From: Anisodus tanguticus
Lineage: Eukaryota; Streptophyta; Magnoliopsida; Solanales; Solanaceae
Length of the DNA: 64,000 nt
NCBI GenBank assembly: GCA_034509755.1
Contig: CM067548.1
Span: forward strand, 8,019,188-8,083,187
Direction of reading: 5' to 3'
Both the position numbers and the translations under genes were made by a program. The notes under the pieces were generated by a model. The model was not told the origin of the DNA, did not search any database, and saw nothing but the letters and a program-made list of their open reading frames with translations. Positions 11,262 through 22,322 of the stretch are shown piece after piece; position 1 is the stretch's first letter, and each line of letters opens with the position of its first letter.

Positions 11262-11633
11262 TTGGTTTGGCTACACCTAAAGAAGGAAATATTTCCCAAC
11301 ATGATAAAGAACAAGGTAATGCCGAGGGCGGATGGTCCTTTCAAGATATTGGCCATGTTCGGAGAAAGCACCTACAAGGTAGAACTTTTGGACGAATATG
11401 GAGGTATTAGTTCAACATTTAATGTTGGAGACTTATCACCATACATTGATGATGAAAATTTGAGGGAAAATTCTGTTAAAGAAGGGGAGTATGATGAAAA
11501 GAAGGTCGTTAACTTATGTTTCAAACATGAGCCACGAGGTGATTTGCTAGGAGTGACAAAGATTGTCAACCATCCTATGGTGATATGCTTAATGTGGAGT
11601 GTAGTGTGGTGTGGAGTTGAAGACAAGACTTGA
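11262..11633 (+). pseudogene. Integrase C-terminal part and CRM-type tail of element A
   Basis: The frame opens at 11262 inside the join with RNase H. It holds ADGPFKILAMFGESTYKVEL, STFNVGDLSPYIDDENLREN and the acidic KEGEYDE, the integrase C-terminal domain with the GP(Y/F) region (DGPFKIL). From 11492 the same frame runs on for 140 bases inside the 3' LTR and ends in TGA at 11631-11633 with a tail starting EPRGDLLGVTKIVN. Coding overlap with the 3' LTR and the lack of a classic chromodomain are described hallmarks of the CRM clade, whose tail targets centromeres. The function here is inferred from family knowledge only. Confidence 0.75.
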
Positions 11634-11708
11634 AGATCCAAGAGGAATTATTTTTTTGACTTTTATGTAGGTCTTGGCCGAGACCATCTTTTAGCTTGTA
11701 TTAATTCC

Positions 11709-11794
11709 TAGCTTAATTACTAGATCTCCTTGTAGCTTAATTACTAGATCTCCTTGTAGCTTAATTACTAGATCTCCTTGTAGCTTAATTACTA
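11709..11794 (+). repeat. 24-bp tandem repeat in LTR A2
   Basis: Three perfect units of TAGCTTAATTACTAGATCTC + CTTG at 11709, 11733 and 11757, then a partial unit at 11781. LTR A1 has only one worn unit plus the partial one near 2348-2390. Confidence 0.9.
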
Positions 11795-12053
11795 TGCCAT
11801 GTAATAAGATAAGATGACCAAGCCGAGAACCATCTAGAAGGAGAAACTTCCAACATTCCCTAAGGTGGTAATTCATGAACTAGCTAGTTCATGCACTTAT
11901 CTACATGGATGAAACAAAAGGGTGTCCTAGAGAACATGAAGAGTTGGGTATTTTCCCTTCTCCTAAATCGTTTTGATCTCTCTCCCTTTCGCATTCGGCC
12001 TAGATGCATTTTTGTTTCTATCTTGTTACCTCTTCCAGAAGGTTTAGAACTAG

Positions 12054-12060
12054 TATAAAT
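12054..12060 (+). promoter_or_regulatory. TATA box of LTR A2
   Basis: TATAAAT in the same context as in LTR A1. Confidence 0.55.
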
Positions 12061-12136
12061 AGGGGATGTATTATTGAAATTTTATGAAATATATTTGAGT
12101 TTTCTCAAACTTTGCTAAGTTATTCAACTTTTGTGT

Positions 12137-12245
12137 TGTTATCTTAGTTGGTCCTTTTGTGGTCAAAATCTTGGTCATTTTGTGGTCCAACCCTCGATCC
12201 TTTTGTGGTCTAACTCTTGGTCCTTTTGTGGTCCAAACCCTAGGT
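12137..12245 (+). repeat. GGTCCTTTTGTGGTC repeat run in LTR A2
   Basis: About four ~28-base units built on (T)TGGTCCTTTTGTGGTC. LTR A1 has about two, and LTRs B1/B2 have a related GGTCCTTGTGTGGGCC form. It lies downstream of the TATA box, so in the transcribed leader. Confidence 0.7.
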
Positions 12246-12789
12246 GTAAGTCTAGTTAGAACTTTTGTGATCTAATTATACCCAAGCGAAGGTTCTATCC
12301 AGTTACTTTGTCACAAACACATTAGAAGGTCATCTCGGCCTACATCACCTTACCCGCACCCGAACTTGTCTATCAATTTTATGCACAATCATTATCCAAA
12401 CTGCCTAATCCCTTTCACCCCATTACACCAGAACACTTCCCCAACCTACACCAAAAATTTCATTAACCAACTCCTCTAAAAAACACCCGAAAACACAACC
12501 AACTACTCCACCGTCCTCACCGGGTTCAACCTTCGTACCTTACTGTCCTGACCAATTTCTGCCACCTTACCACCATCCAACCACCAACATAACATATAAC
12601 GTGTCTAGTTCATCCTATCTAATCGCCTTAGCCCCAAACCACGTAAGGGCACCCATACACCTCCCACAAACCTAAACTATCCGAAAATCATCTTATTCCA
12701 CCAACCTCCATTTGATTCCCATATTTGTGTCCGTCCAGCCCCAAACCAACTTCGACCAACCTAACCATACAATCCCCTCCTTATATACA

Positions 12790-14415
12790 TTAAAAATGGG
12801 AATAACATGAACCTTATCAAGATCTAAGAATTAAGTGCATTGGTTAACAGGACCCAAGAAAATCTCCCTTAGAGTTTAAATATTACTTGAAAACCATTTA
12901 GTGGTCTGAGGATTGTTGTAGGCCATCCCATTACTATTAGAAGCTTTTCTAGTTCAAAAAATTAATATCCAACTGACCTGTCAACTTGCGTCATGACAAC
13001 TAAGACTGTCTATACAACTAAAGTTGGCCAACATTTTCTATTAAAAGTTATCTTGAGCCATTGTACAATCGCTCTTTAGTATAAGCAACTGTTGGAGGAA
13101 CCGGTCAAAAAGGCTCTGGATACTCAAGATTACCCTCGCCTCCGTCCTAAGGAAATTAATCAAAACCAAGGTTCAAACCGCCGAACTCAGGTAGTGAATG
13201 AGTGTATGGAACTTGGAAGAATTTTGGAATAAGAATTTATGACTAGTAAATGACATACTAGCAGATCGATAAATACAAAGTTATATATATAGTAAAGGAA
13301 TATGACTCTTATTGAATCATAACAAGGGAAGAAAAATGATGTAACGATATTGTATTTGATATAGTATGTTATAAGAGGATGTTTGGAGTAGTACTGATAT
13401 ACTCTATGAGATTTGGTAGCAGGAGCAGGATACAACTTGATAAAGAGAGAAAACTTCATCTGAAACATTTACGATCATAATACCGAACTCGGCCGGGAAA
13501 TGCAGCAACCCATAAGTAAAGTGTAATCCAAAACATAGATGTTTATTGAAAATTCCCTTCAAGTATGGCCACGAGGGAAATGTGAAAGTAAAAGGAAACT
13601 TACTGACAAAAGAAATTCCAAGGCTGTCAAGCTATTCCTAATTTGCATCGTTAGGTGGGACAATGAGAATCTTTTGAGAAAGTACCATGTAAGGTTATTA
13701 TAGGGAAGTGAAAAGGAAGAGAACAGGAAGCAATGGATTCGGATATGACTTTGATGATTTTCCTGCTGCAGCCTCTCATCATAATCTTATTTATATATCT
13801 GACACCCAAACCCTATCATAAGGCGAGAGTTGTAACAAAGAAATAAAAGACATAGTTCGGACGTCAGAATCCAACAGTTTGGATAAATTACAGTTATTAA
13901 TAAAATTTTAAAAGGAAGGTACGATTGTGTGGACGTTGAAGATGTACCAATATTGTTTATGATTGTGTAATTCTATGAGACAATAGCCATGGTATCTGAT
14001 GGCGTGACAAGTTGAGAACTCTCTCAGAATTGTCAAAGAAACTAAGAATCACCATAGTCGAATGTTTCAAACTTCAGCGTCGTGTTTATATTTGTGCGAC
14101 GCTATCCTTATATTCCTATTATGTTTACCAAAGTTGATCCATGTACCTTATTTAAACGGTGTTGCTGAAACAAGTATATCATGTGCAACTCAGATATCAG
14201 CAGGAGAACGCTAAGTTAAGTTATGGATAACCTTTTATGGCTGATTTGATGATATCTTGTTATATATTACCCTGTATGATATTGGAAGTGTATTTGGACT
14301 GCATAATTTTTTTTGGATAACCCTATTTACAAAGGAAACTCCGCCAAACGTTTTGAAAACATAAAAGTTAGCATATCTTCAACATTCGTGGACAAATGTT
14401 TCTACGGGGGAATGA
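12790..14415 (+). pseudogene. Decayed body of a Tekay/Del-like element ahead of LTR C1
   Basis: No protein frame can be named here. The last 80 bases can be placed: AACATTCGTGGACAAATG followed by a polypurine tract (CTACGGGGGAATGA) directly before the LTR start, the same layout as at 19161-19194. So this is the 3' end of an element whose 3' LTR is C1. The sense strand is purine-rich. The junction with LTR A2 is at about 12790. The rest holds nothing else that I recognise. Confidence 0.45.
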
Positions 14416-14628
14416 TGCTACAACCCATAGTATTTACAGCGAAAAGCGTTATTAACTAACTTTGGTTATAAGAGGAAGTATGGGACCTTACGTAATGATA
14501 AAAGAAGTATTGAGACAAGTTAACAGAGTGTTAAGAAGTATGAAGATTAAATGAATCAAAGAAGATAAGTTTCATCGTGATTTCAGATGTTGGCATGTTT
14601 TACGTCCAAAGATTCACCCATAATATGA

Positions 14629-14785
14629 TTTTACGGACCGTAAAAGTGATGGAGTTCCATCGTAAACCTTAACAAAAATATTATTTTGAAGATGGTGCTT
14701 TACAACACCTTTGACAGAGCGTAAAATGTTTTACGGTGGGTGGTTTCACCGTAAAAGTGTTTTAGGTGGGAAGTTCACCGTAAAA
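14629..14785. repeat. Hairpin cluster in LTR C1
   Basis: Three inverted repeats built on TTTTACGG/CCGTAAAA: a perfect one with 8-base arms and a 1-base loop (14629-14645), a perfect one with 10-base arms and an 8-base loop (14729-14756), and an imperfect one (14760-14785). Confidence 0.9.
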
Positions 14786-15845
14786 GCCTTTGTAAAAGTT
14801 AGGCGGTGGGGCGGTGCCAACTTAATTTAAGTCGATGGGAGTTCTTTTCTCCTCATTTCTCAGCAGAAAACAAACCCTCCTAACCCCAAACCCTCCCAAA
14901 GAGTTGTACCATTTTCCTAACTCAATTCAAGAAAAGAAAATGCGTAAAATTCTTCTCAGAAGTTCGTGATATGAAGTTCTAATCTTATTAAATCCTTTCC
15001 ACTATTTTGATGAAGTTCCTCAAGGAAAAACAAGGTGTTTCAGAGTGTGATCTTGGTATTTAAAGGTGATTTTCATCTTCTATATACCCTTCTTGAGACT
15101 TTACTAGTTTTGAGGATGGAATTATCAAAGAGTGTAAAGGAATAAGAATTGGTAAGACCTAAAAACATGTCTTGTTAGGGTGGGCTATTTTTCATGATTT
15201 GGAAGTGCTACATGAAATTGGAACGTCATGAATGGAGTTGTGATGATAAGTAGAAGTAGTAATGAAGATTGTTGTGAAGTTGTGAGTGTAATTTGATCTA
15301 TACCCAATCCTATAAAGTTGTGTATGCGAGTTGTCAGATAAAATGTGTGAACTTATTCATAAGCTATAGATTCAATATTGATGCAAATCATTCATATGAT
15401 GTAGATAATCATTCGTAGAGCTTACGAGGACTTGGGGAACTTATTTAGCTTCGACGACAAGGTATGTAAGGCTCAACTATTTCTTTTTGGCATGATCCAC
15501 ACTGAAGTAATTATTATGAAATGAAATTCGATAAAGACTCTACTCTTAAGTACATAAGGAAATACTTGTGATTATTCCATCAATTGTTGTTTTTCATTAT
15601 TATCCATCATCGAGATCATATCCTTATTACAAAGCACTCTTTTGAGGTTAATACAAGTTAACTCCTTATTGTCTCTTAAAATCTTAGCTTATAATGTGAT
15701 CTATGGTTTCTATAGAGTCATTTAAAGAATAACAAATGAAGTGTTAACCCTCATAAGGGAATCGGAGGTGAAACAACCTTACGTCACTTCAAAAAGTTTA
15801 AAGAGTATACAGTACTCCTTAAGGAGGTCATCATATACATGCATT

Positions 15846-16045
15846 ATATATTTATATTGCCCTCAATGCCTATGGCATTATATACGTGATTAAATAGATA
15901 CGAGATTGATTGATAATATTGCGCCCAGAGGCCTATGGCGCTATTGCGCTGTTTATATAGATATGATATTAAAAATATTGCCCACAGAGGCCTATGGCGT
16001 TATATATGTGCTTATATTTTATTTGGCATATTGTGGCCCCTAGAG
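15846..16045 (+). repeat. ~60-bp tandem repeat in LTR C1
   Basis: Three to four diverged units of the form ATATTGCCC..AGAGGCCTATGGCGTTATAT.. at about 15851, 15917, 15975 and 16027. LTR C2 has the same units at about 20745 and 20860, there split by an AT microsatellite. Confidence 0.7.
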
Positions 16046-16679
16046 GCACTAAAAGTACATGTTGTATTTATACTGCTTTACCTTACAGTTGTACATTCAG
16101 TCACAGTTTCAACTTATGCTTCCTTTACAACATTGTACTTATTTACAGCTTTAACCTTACATATTTAGTATATTTTTTGTACTAATGTCTCTTTCCGGGG
16201 ACACTATGTTCATGCCCGTAGGTACAAATAGAGATGTAGATGTTTTACTCATAGTAGGACTCGAGTCAGCTAGAGGTTGTCATGCTCCTTTCTTTTGGAG
16301 ATGTGTAGTGAGCTGATAGGTATGATAGATATGCATATGTATATAGTTGGGTATGGCAGATCCCTGTCCTGACCAGTTATTGTTGTTATTCTCTTTAGAG
16401 GCTTGTAGATAGTCGTGTGGCATATTATAGTTGTGTGTGGCCTTGTTGGCCTCTCCAGTAGACTTATTGTGTTCGTGTTGGCCTTGTCGGCCTTATTGTT
16501 AAATATATGTCTAGATTGGGCCTTTTTTTCAGTACAGGTGATTAGGTATCTATTCAGCTAAGTACATATCAGAAGTCTTGTTGTCCTATAAGATGTTGAA
16601 TATGTTACAGATATTAGGGTTGGTACGCTTGGGCCTTAGGGCACAAGGTGCCCCCCCCTCCCAAGTTTGGAGTGTAACA

Positions 16680-18269
16680 GAAAGTACAGACTTGACCCTT
16701 ATTTAATGGATTAGTTGTATGGAACCACTTGCAGTATTAGACACTCCTATGAGAATAGGTTATAACCGTAAAGGTAAAACACTAGTTTGATCCCTGTATA
16801 CACGTTCGTAGGCTGGAAGAATGTGGAAATCCACATGACGTAGTAACAAAGTATGTAATATGGCTCTCCTATCAAAATAATTATGCTAGGTGAATCATGA
16901 ATTTATGATATTACGTTACTCCGATGACTTTACGAAAGCCTAAGTTAGGTGCGAAAGATAATAAGATGAAGATAAGATATGAAGATGGGATGAAGGAAGT
17001 TTTGTTGGAGGATTGAAGAAGGTTATGAGAACTTACCCGTCTCACGGTCAACCTCGTTGATGTAAACAATAATGTATCTTATGAACACGCGACCCAGATG
17101 GTCACACTTTTCTTAGGAGAGTGGGTATGACCCCCAAAATATTGCTAATGAGGATGGATCATTTCAAATAAGTCGTATTAAAGTTGGTTATGGAAACAAT
17201 TAATGAGAATGCGTAGAATGACGCACCTAGAATAGTTACCCCAAGTTACAAGGGCTAGTTCATGTGGTAATAGAAGGCGGTATAATCCTTTCGTCTGGTG
17301 ATAAAGAAGTTATATCGCTGGCCATTGACAGTTGCATATCATGGTGTTAGTAATTAAAATCATAACACAAATAGTAAAATGATAATACCCTTGAACTTAT
17401 TAGGCAACATGACATAGTCATAAATACCCCTTGGGTAAGAGTAGATTGCTGGAGAAAAGTGATGATGAGAATTTTAGGATAATTGAAAATAGTTAGGAAA
17501 GGTTTTGTGAATGGATAGCAAGTATGGAAGTTGTGACATAATGAAGTGTGGAGACAAGAATAAGTATATTAATGATATATAGGAAGACCGTGATGAGAAG
17601 GATAAAAATAAATGAGGCTATGGTTATATAGATATCATAAAGGTGTGGTTACGCCGAGACAATGTAATGACCCACAATGAGGAAGGGATAATGAACCGAT
17701 AGAAAAGATGAAATGTCCATCAAATAGAGATATATGCAAGCATCGTTAAACCGACTAAATGCTATACAAGATAAATGGAGTAATGATCATACAACTCAAC
17801 ATTATTAAGGAAATCTTTTACCAAAGCTCGATCAACGGAAAGCCTTAACCATAAGGCCAGTAAAAGAACTCATATCTAAGTATGATGACCAAATTTGGAT
17901 ATAGGTGAACAATGATATGTAATATTAAATCTTCCAGAATCTATCTTGGACCTTATAAAGAAGCAAGTCAACCACATGTTCTGTACAACGTAAGTACTAT
18001 CAAAATATAAGTATCAACCATAATATTTAAAGCTATGAAAACTAGGCCAGGACATTTAATAATGAATGATGTATGATACGTAAACAAATGAGTGAGCAAG
18101 GGTTAAAAGAAGGGAAGAGAAAGTTTCTTACAACCTCAAGAAAAAGGATCCTAAAGGAAGATGGAATGACCACCTATCTCTTAGTAAACGCATGCAACAA
18201 TGGCTATTGGATAAGCATCAGAATAATTCTAGATGATGCTCTTAAGAAGCGGAGAGTTAGAACCCATAT
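16680..18269 (+). pseudogene. Decayed pol body of a Tekay/Del-like element (C2)
   Basis: This purine-rich stretch has no frame that I can name. It lies directly upstream of an integrase tail and LTR C2 on the same strand, so it is most likely the worn middle of that element, 5'-truncated at LTR C1. No PBS follows LTR C1, which argues against C1 and C2 being the two LTRs of one element; their starts also differ clearly. Confidence 0.4.
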
Positions 18270-18880
18270 CAGATGATTAGAAGTAGGTAAACCAGAGTAA
18301 ATGAGATCAGATTTAAAGTATTACGTCATAAGGCCGATAAGTCCTGCGGAAAAAACTGTCGACTGCCTAGAATCAGGTGTTCAAATAGGTAATAATGGTA
18401 CTTAGAATACCAAGTCGATGATTCATAAAAGTATTGCCTATGGAGGGCATGATGAGGATTGGCAGAAAAGCGCAAGCTTAGCCCTAGATATGTTGTATCA
18501 TGCGATTTTCCAAGTAGCCTATGAGCTGGAATCACCCCCGAAAATTTAGCATAACTCATCTAGTGTTTCATATGTCAAACGCTTCAGAAATGCATAAGAA
18601 ATATGTTTCGTGTTAACTCTATAGAGGATGTCCAGATTATAGAGAACTTACTGTACAAAAAAATCTTTGTTGCTATCTTAGACCGTTCGATATAGAAGTT
18701 TGAGGCCAAAGAAATAGCCTTTCTTATAGTATAAAGGAAAAGTAATGAAGTGGAATAGATGACATGGGAGGCGGGGGAGGAGATGAAGTCCAAATATCCT
18801 TATTTTCTTCAGATTACAAGTTTACATTATCCTCCGTACGGTGTGCTTCCCCTATTCTTATCTTATATATATCAAACGTA
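18270..18880 (+). pseudogene. Integrase C-terminus with chromodomain remnant (element C2)
   Basis: Read over several frame changes the strand gives KRKLSPRYV (about 18464-18490, ahead of the GPY/F region), VAYELESP, then SIEDVQIIENL, ILDRSI, KFEAKEIAFL and, after a shift, NEVE.MTWEAGEEMKSKYPY (about 18735-18805). These are successive parts of the C-terminal integrase domain and chromodomain of Tekay/Del chromoviruses; the chromodomain steers insertion to heterochromatin. Stops and frameshifts are frequent. The same order is seen on the - strand in element G (34150-34560), including a near-identical non-coding stretch after it (TTGAGGTGAGTTATG). Confidence 0.7.
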
Positions 18881-19194
18881 CCTTGTATAGGCAATATTGT
18901 TGATACCGATATAATGGATGCAGTCCAGATTTTGACATTTGACAGTTGAGGTGAGTTATGACTAACCTTTTAATTTATGGAGAGATACATGGTCATGTGA
19001 GACCAGCGTATTGTATAATGATTGTTATATGTCCCTATGTGGCATTTGATGTGTTTTCTAGTTGCTTAACAAGTTTGGATAGTCTTGCTTAAAGAGGAAA
19101 CTCTGCTGAATTTTTTCTTCGAATCATGAGTGTTAGCAATTCGTAATTATGCTACATCTACATTCGAGGACAAATGTTTCTAAGGAGGGAAGGA
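18881..19194 (+). other. 3' untranslated end and polypurine tract of element C2
   Basis: ACATTCGAGGACAAATG at about 19170, then the polypurine tract AAGGAGGGAAGGA (19182-19194) directly before the LTR start. This is the standard end of Tekay/Del-like elements. Confidence 0.7.
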
Positions 19195-21529
19195 TGTTAC
19201 ATCCCCTGCTTCTGTATGTGCGATTCATCATTAGTGAGTTTACTTAAGTCCAAGGAAAGGATCAACTTGAGAATTAAATAAAAGAAATTATATTGGACTT
19301 TAAGGAATTGCAAAAAATGTTTGAGAAATGATAAGCTCATCGTACAATGTCTTGTTGCATTGATTGCATCATAAGAAAAGTAATGTAAGTTCAGATTAGT
19401 TGTGACACCATATTAGGGTAAGTAAGACTTTATGTAAAGTATTGAGTGTGTACCTAAAGGTTTTGGGATCAAGCTAATCAAAGAAATTAAGTTCGTCGAA
19501 ACTCGGGGAAAGGTAGGCAGATTTCAGGACAGGATTTTAGCCCAACTCTAGGTTGTATATATTCTAGTGTATAAGGAATTATGAGATGCATAACCTATCT
19601 AAATTCAAGTTCAAAGAGTCTAATTTCCAATGCAATAGACCGTTAAGTTAATCGGAGAAGTACGGTTCCATTTACGGCCCATACAAAAAGTAGAGTGCCA
19701 TGTATGACCCTTACTTCCGGATGTACTTCTTACTGGTGACCGACCTTTTAACCTTTTAAATAAGTTCTAGCTCATTCTTTTACTCTTTTTCCAACCTTTT
19801 AAATAGCTTATGGTTGTGTTGTTTAGTTGTTATTGTTGTGGGGACTATTTTGAACCATCTTTTGAGTTTGTGATGACCGGAAATAATAGGAAAAGTGTTG
19901 AGAATATTGTTCTTACCATGTTTAAGTTAATCTTTGTATTGGTTGAATTGTAGAGGTAGTAAACTACAAGTCCAAGTCAAAAAGGTTTCTTAGAAAGTGT
20001 TGATATCTCGTTGGAGTGGGTTGAAGTTATATATATGTTCTTACGGTAGGAAGATATCACCAATAACTATAGCATGATGTTATTTTGTTGTTACCATTGT
20101 TCTCCATGTAGTGACCATGTTGGTATAAAGTCAAGATTGAAGAAGAGAGAGGAACGAATGAAGTTTAACGTTAAATCGAACTTGTCGATTGTCATAATTG
20201 CTATTAGTTTTGAGGATTGATTGTTGTATGAATTTTTCATGTATATTGATGTGTCATGCGAGTTGGTTTTGTTACATTATTGTAGTTGTTTGGCAAAAGT
20301 ATGTAAGGCTTATATTTTCTTTTGGCATGACCTTGTTTCTGATAATGATGAACTGAAATGTTATTGACCGAATCCAGTCTTGATAGATTGGTTGCCTTGT
20401 ATTTCTATTCCATTAATGCATATGATTCTTGTATGACCCTTTTTGGAATTCCTATTCGCATAATATGATATCCTTTGTTATACGATTAATTCTTAGAACT
20501 CTTGTTGGATTGTACCATTCGCTGTACATGATTCCATAACGATAGGCGGAGGTTAATGACCTTAGGTCACTCTGCCCAGTTCGTTTTTGTATTCTGAGGT
20601 CTTACATGCATTGTATATATATGTATCTATTTTCTACCGAACCGCGCTATAGTCTGTCGGGTACGACACTTATATGTGCAAACCACTACAGTTGGGTACG
20701 ACATTACTAAGTCCTATTAGGGCCGGGTATGATATGATGATGATATTTCCCATAGAGGCCTATGGCGTTATATACAAAATATATATATATATATATATAT
20801 ATATCACAAATATATATATATATCACAAATATATATATATATCACAAATATATGTATGAATGATATTGCCCAAAGAGGCCTATGACATCATATACGCGAT
20901 TATATTTCACTTATGTATATCATGGTCCCCAGAGGCATTCAGAGTTACAGGGAGTTTATACCTTATTCATATTTTATTGTTTGTATTTATTTACATTTTC
21001 TTGCCTTATATATTCAGTACATTATTCATACTAACGTTCCCTTTCTGGGCATTGCATTTCATGCCCGCAGGTTCAGGTAGACATTTTGACGAGTCTCCTC
21101 AGTAGGATCACTGTTTAGCTTGAGTTGGAGTACTCCTCTTCTTTTGGAGTTGCTGATTGAGTTTTGGGTATGTTCTTATGTTGATATGCAATTTAGATAT
21201 GGCGGGGCCCTTTGCTGACCTAATGTTATGTTGTACTACTCTTAGAGGCTTGTAGACTAGTGGGTTATGTATTTGTCATTTTGTATGGCCTTGCCAACCT
21301 CTTGTGAGTCTGAAGGTACAGTGGTTATGGCATTGTTGGCCTTGTTGTATATATACATGTTAGTTTTGCTGTCATTTGCAAGTTGTCATATTCCATTTAC
21401 CCCTTATGGTTGTTATTCGGAGGACTTATTGGCCAAGACATTTTATTTTTATGCAATAATATACATGTGGTACGCACAAGTTGTTCAGGCATGGGGTGCC
21501 AGCCACACCCCCTAAGTTGGGGTGTGACA
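19195..21529 (+). repeat. LTR C2, Tekay/Del-like
   Basis: It begins TGTTACATCCCC and ends AGTTGGGGTGTGACA (2335 bases). It shares the repeat units and the GGCCTTGTTGG blocks of LTR C1 but is otherwise well diverged. No PBS follows; the next base starts a gag-like frame of another element. It seems to be the 3' LTR of a 5'-truncated copy. Confidence 0.8.
20779..20852. repeat. AT microsatellite with 19-bp tandem units in LTR C2
   Basis: A run of AT dinucleotides changes into three units of ATCACAAATATATATATAT. It splits the ~60-bp LTR repeat seen in C1. Confidence 0.9.
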
Positions 21530-22131
21530 AAAGAGATTTGCAACAACGCCTTCAAACTCTTAGGAAAGGTTATATGTCATTAGGTGATTATTTTAACTTA
21601 TTGGAATATGATTCTTTCTGTGTTATGAGATATAATTCTTCAACTCTTGGTGATTATGAGCTTAAAAATGTGCTTGCTGCTAGTGATGAGGAGATACATG
21701 ACTATTGTGATACTAGTGATCAAATACTCTTTTTTGAACCTATCCATGATTTCTTGTTTAAGAAGTTGAGCAATTACATAAAATTCAATGATTTTGAGAA
21801 TACTATTTGTGATGATCGCTATAGTGAGCTCCAATTTATTAGAGATTTTATTTTGCAATTTAAGGGTTCTTCTATCTTTCGTGAGAACTCATGTGCTCAT
21901 GTGAATAGCTCTTATTTAGAAGAATTTGTTGGAGGTGTAATTCATGATGCTTGGATATATCATAGAAGTGTTCAATTTATTGCATATTTTAGGAATATCG
22001 TGTCATATTTTCCATATCCATTTGGATACTTTATTTATAAAACTAAATTAGAGAGATGTGTATCATTATTAAGACATCTAGATGAGAATTTTGTGATTCT
22101 TACATATGTAGAAATTTTTGTGTTGGGATGA
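21530..22131 (+). pseudogene. gag-like open reading frame of an element D
   Basis: About 200 codons are open from the edge of LTR C2 to 22131, the longest clean stretch outside element A's RT. The first residues, KRDLQQRLQTLRKGYMSLGD, resemble the gag helix region of Ty3-type elements (…LQ.L..G..S..DYF). The rest, with an acidic stretch DEEIHDYCDTSDQ and several hydrophobic segments (FIAYFRNIVSYFPYPFGYFI), I do not recognise. There is no zinc knuckle. It is cut at the 5' end by LTR C2. About 190 bases further on come GAAATTCGAGGATGAATT and a polypurine tract, so it belongs to an element with its 3' LTR at 22323 but without protease, RT or integrase. Confidence 0.5.
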
Positions 22132-22322
22132 TGATGTCCACATGCTTTATAAGAGTGTATTTGTATATGTTAGGTTTAATTGGCTTAAGTGGACACATGG
22201 TCACTATGTTGTTTTATTCCTAGGATTGTTGCTCTCGGTTAATGGATGTTGTTTAATAATGCATGTTTTCTTAATTTGCAATATTGAAATTCGAGGATGA
22301 ATTATTTTCAAGAAGAGGGGAA
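22132..22322 (+). other. 3' non-coding end and polypurine tract of element D
   Basis: TTCGAGGATGAATTATTTTC at 22290 and the tract AAGAAGAGGGGAA directly before the LTR start at 22323. Confidence 0.6.

Larger units (their letters stand above)
11492..12789 (+). repeat. LTR A2 (3' LTR) of the CRM-like element A
   Basis: It starts TGATGAAAAG after the polypurine tract AAAGAAGGGGAGTA and ends TATACA, like LTR A1. Differences from A1 include a 24-base tandem repeat in three full copies (11709-11780, A1 has about one and a half) and a longer run of TTTTGTGGTC repeats (12137-12245). The flank after it (TTAAA) does not repeat the five bases before A1 (GAAAA), so no target duplication links the outer ends. 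Confidence 0.75.
14416..16679 (+). repeat. LTR C1, Tekay/Del-like
   Basis: It begins TGCTACAACCC after a polypurine tract and ends AGTTTGGAGTGTAACA. Its 3' third has the features shared by all Tekay-like LTRs of the window: TTGGCCTTG/TCGGCC blocks, GGTACGCTTGGGCC, and an end with GGAGTGTAACA. No PBS follows, so it is a 3' or solo LTR. It carries strong hairpins (14629-14756) and a tandem repeat (15846-16045). Confidence 0.8.

Noticed and set aside
14416..21529. C1 and C2 as the two LTRs of one element
   Set aside because: Their starts differ clearly, no PBS follows C1, and each has its own polypurine tract and pol end upstream.
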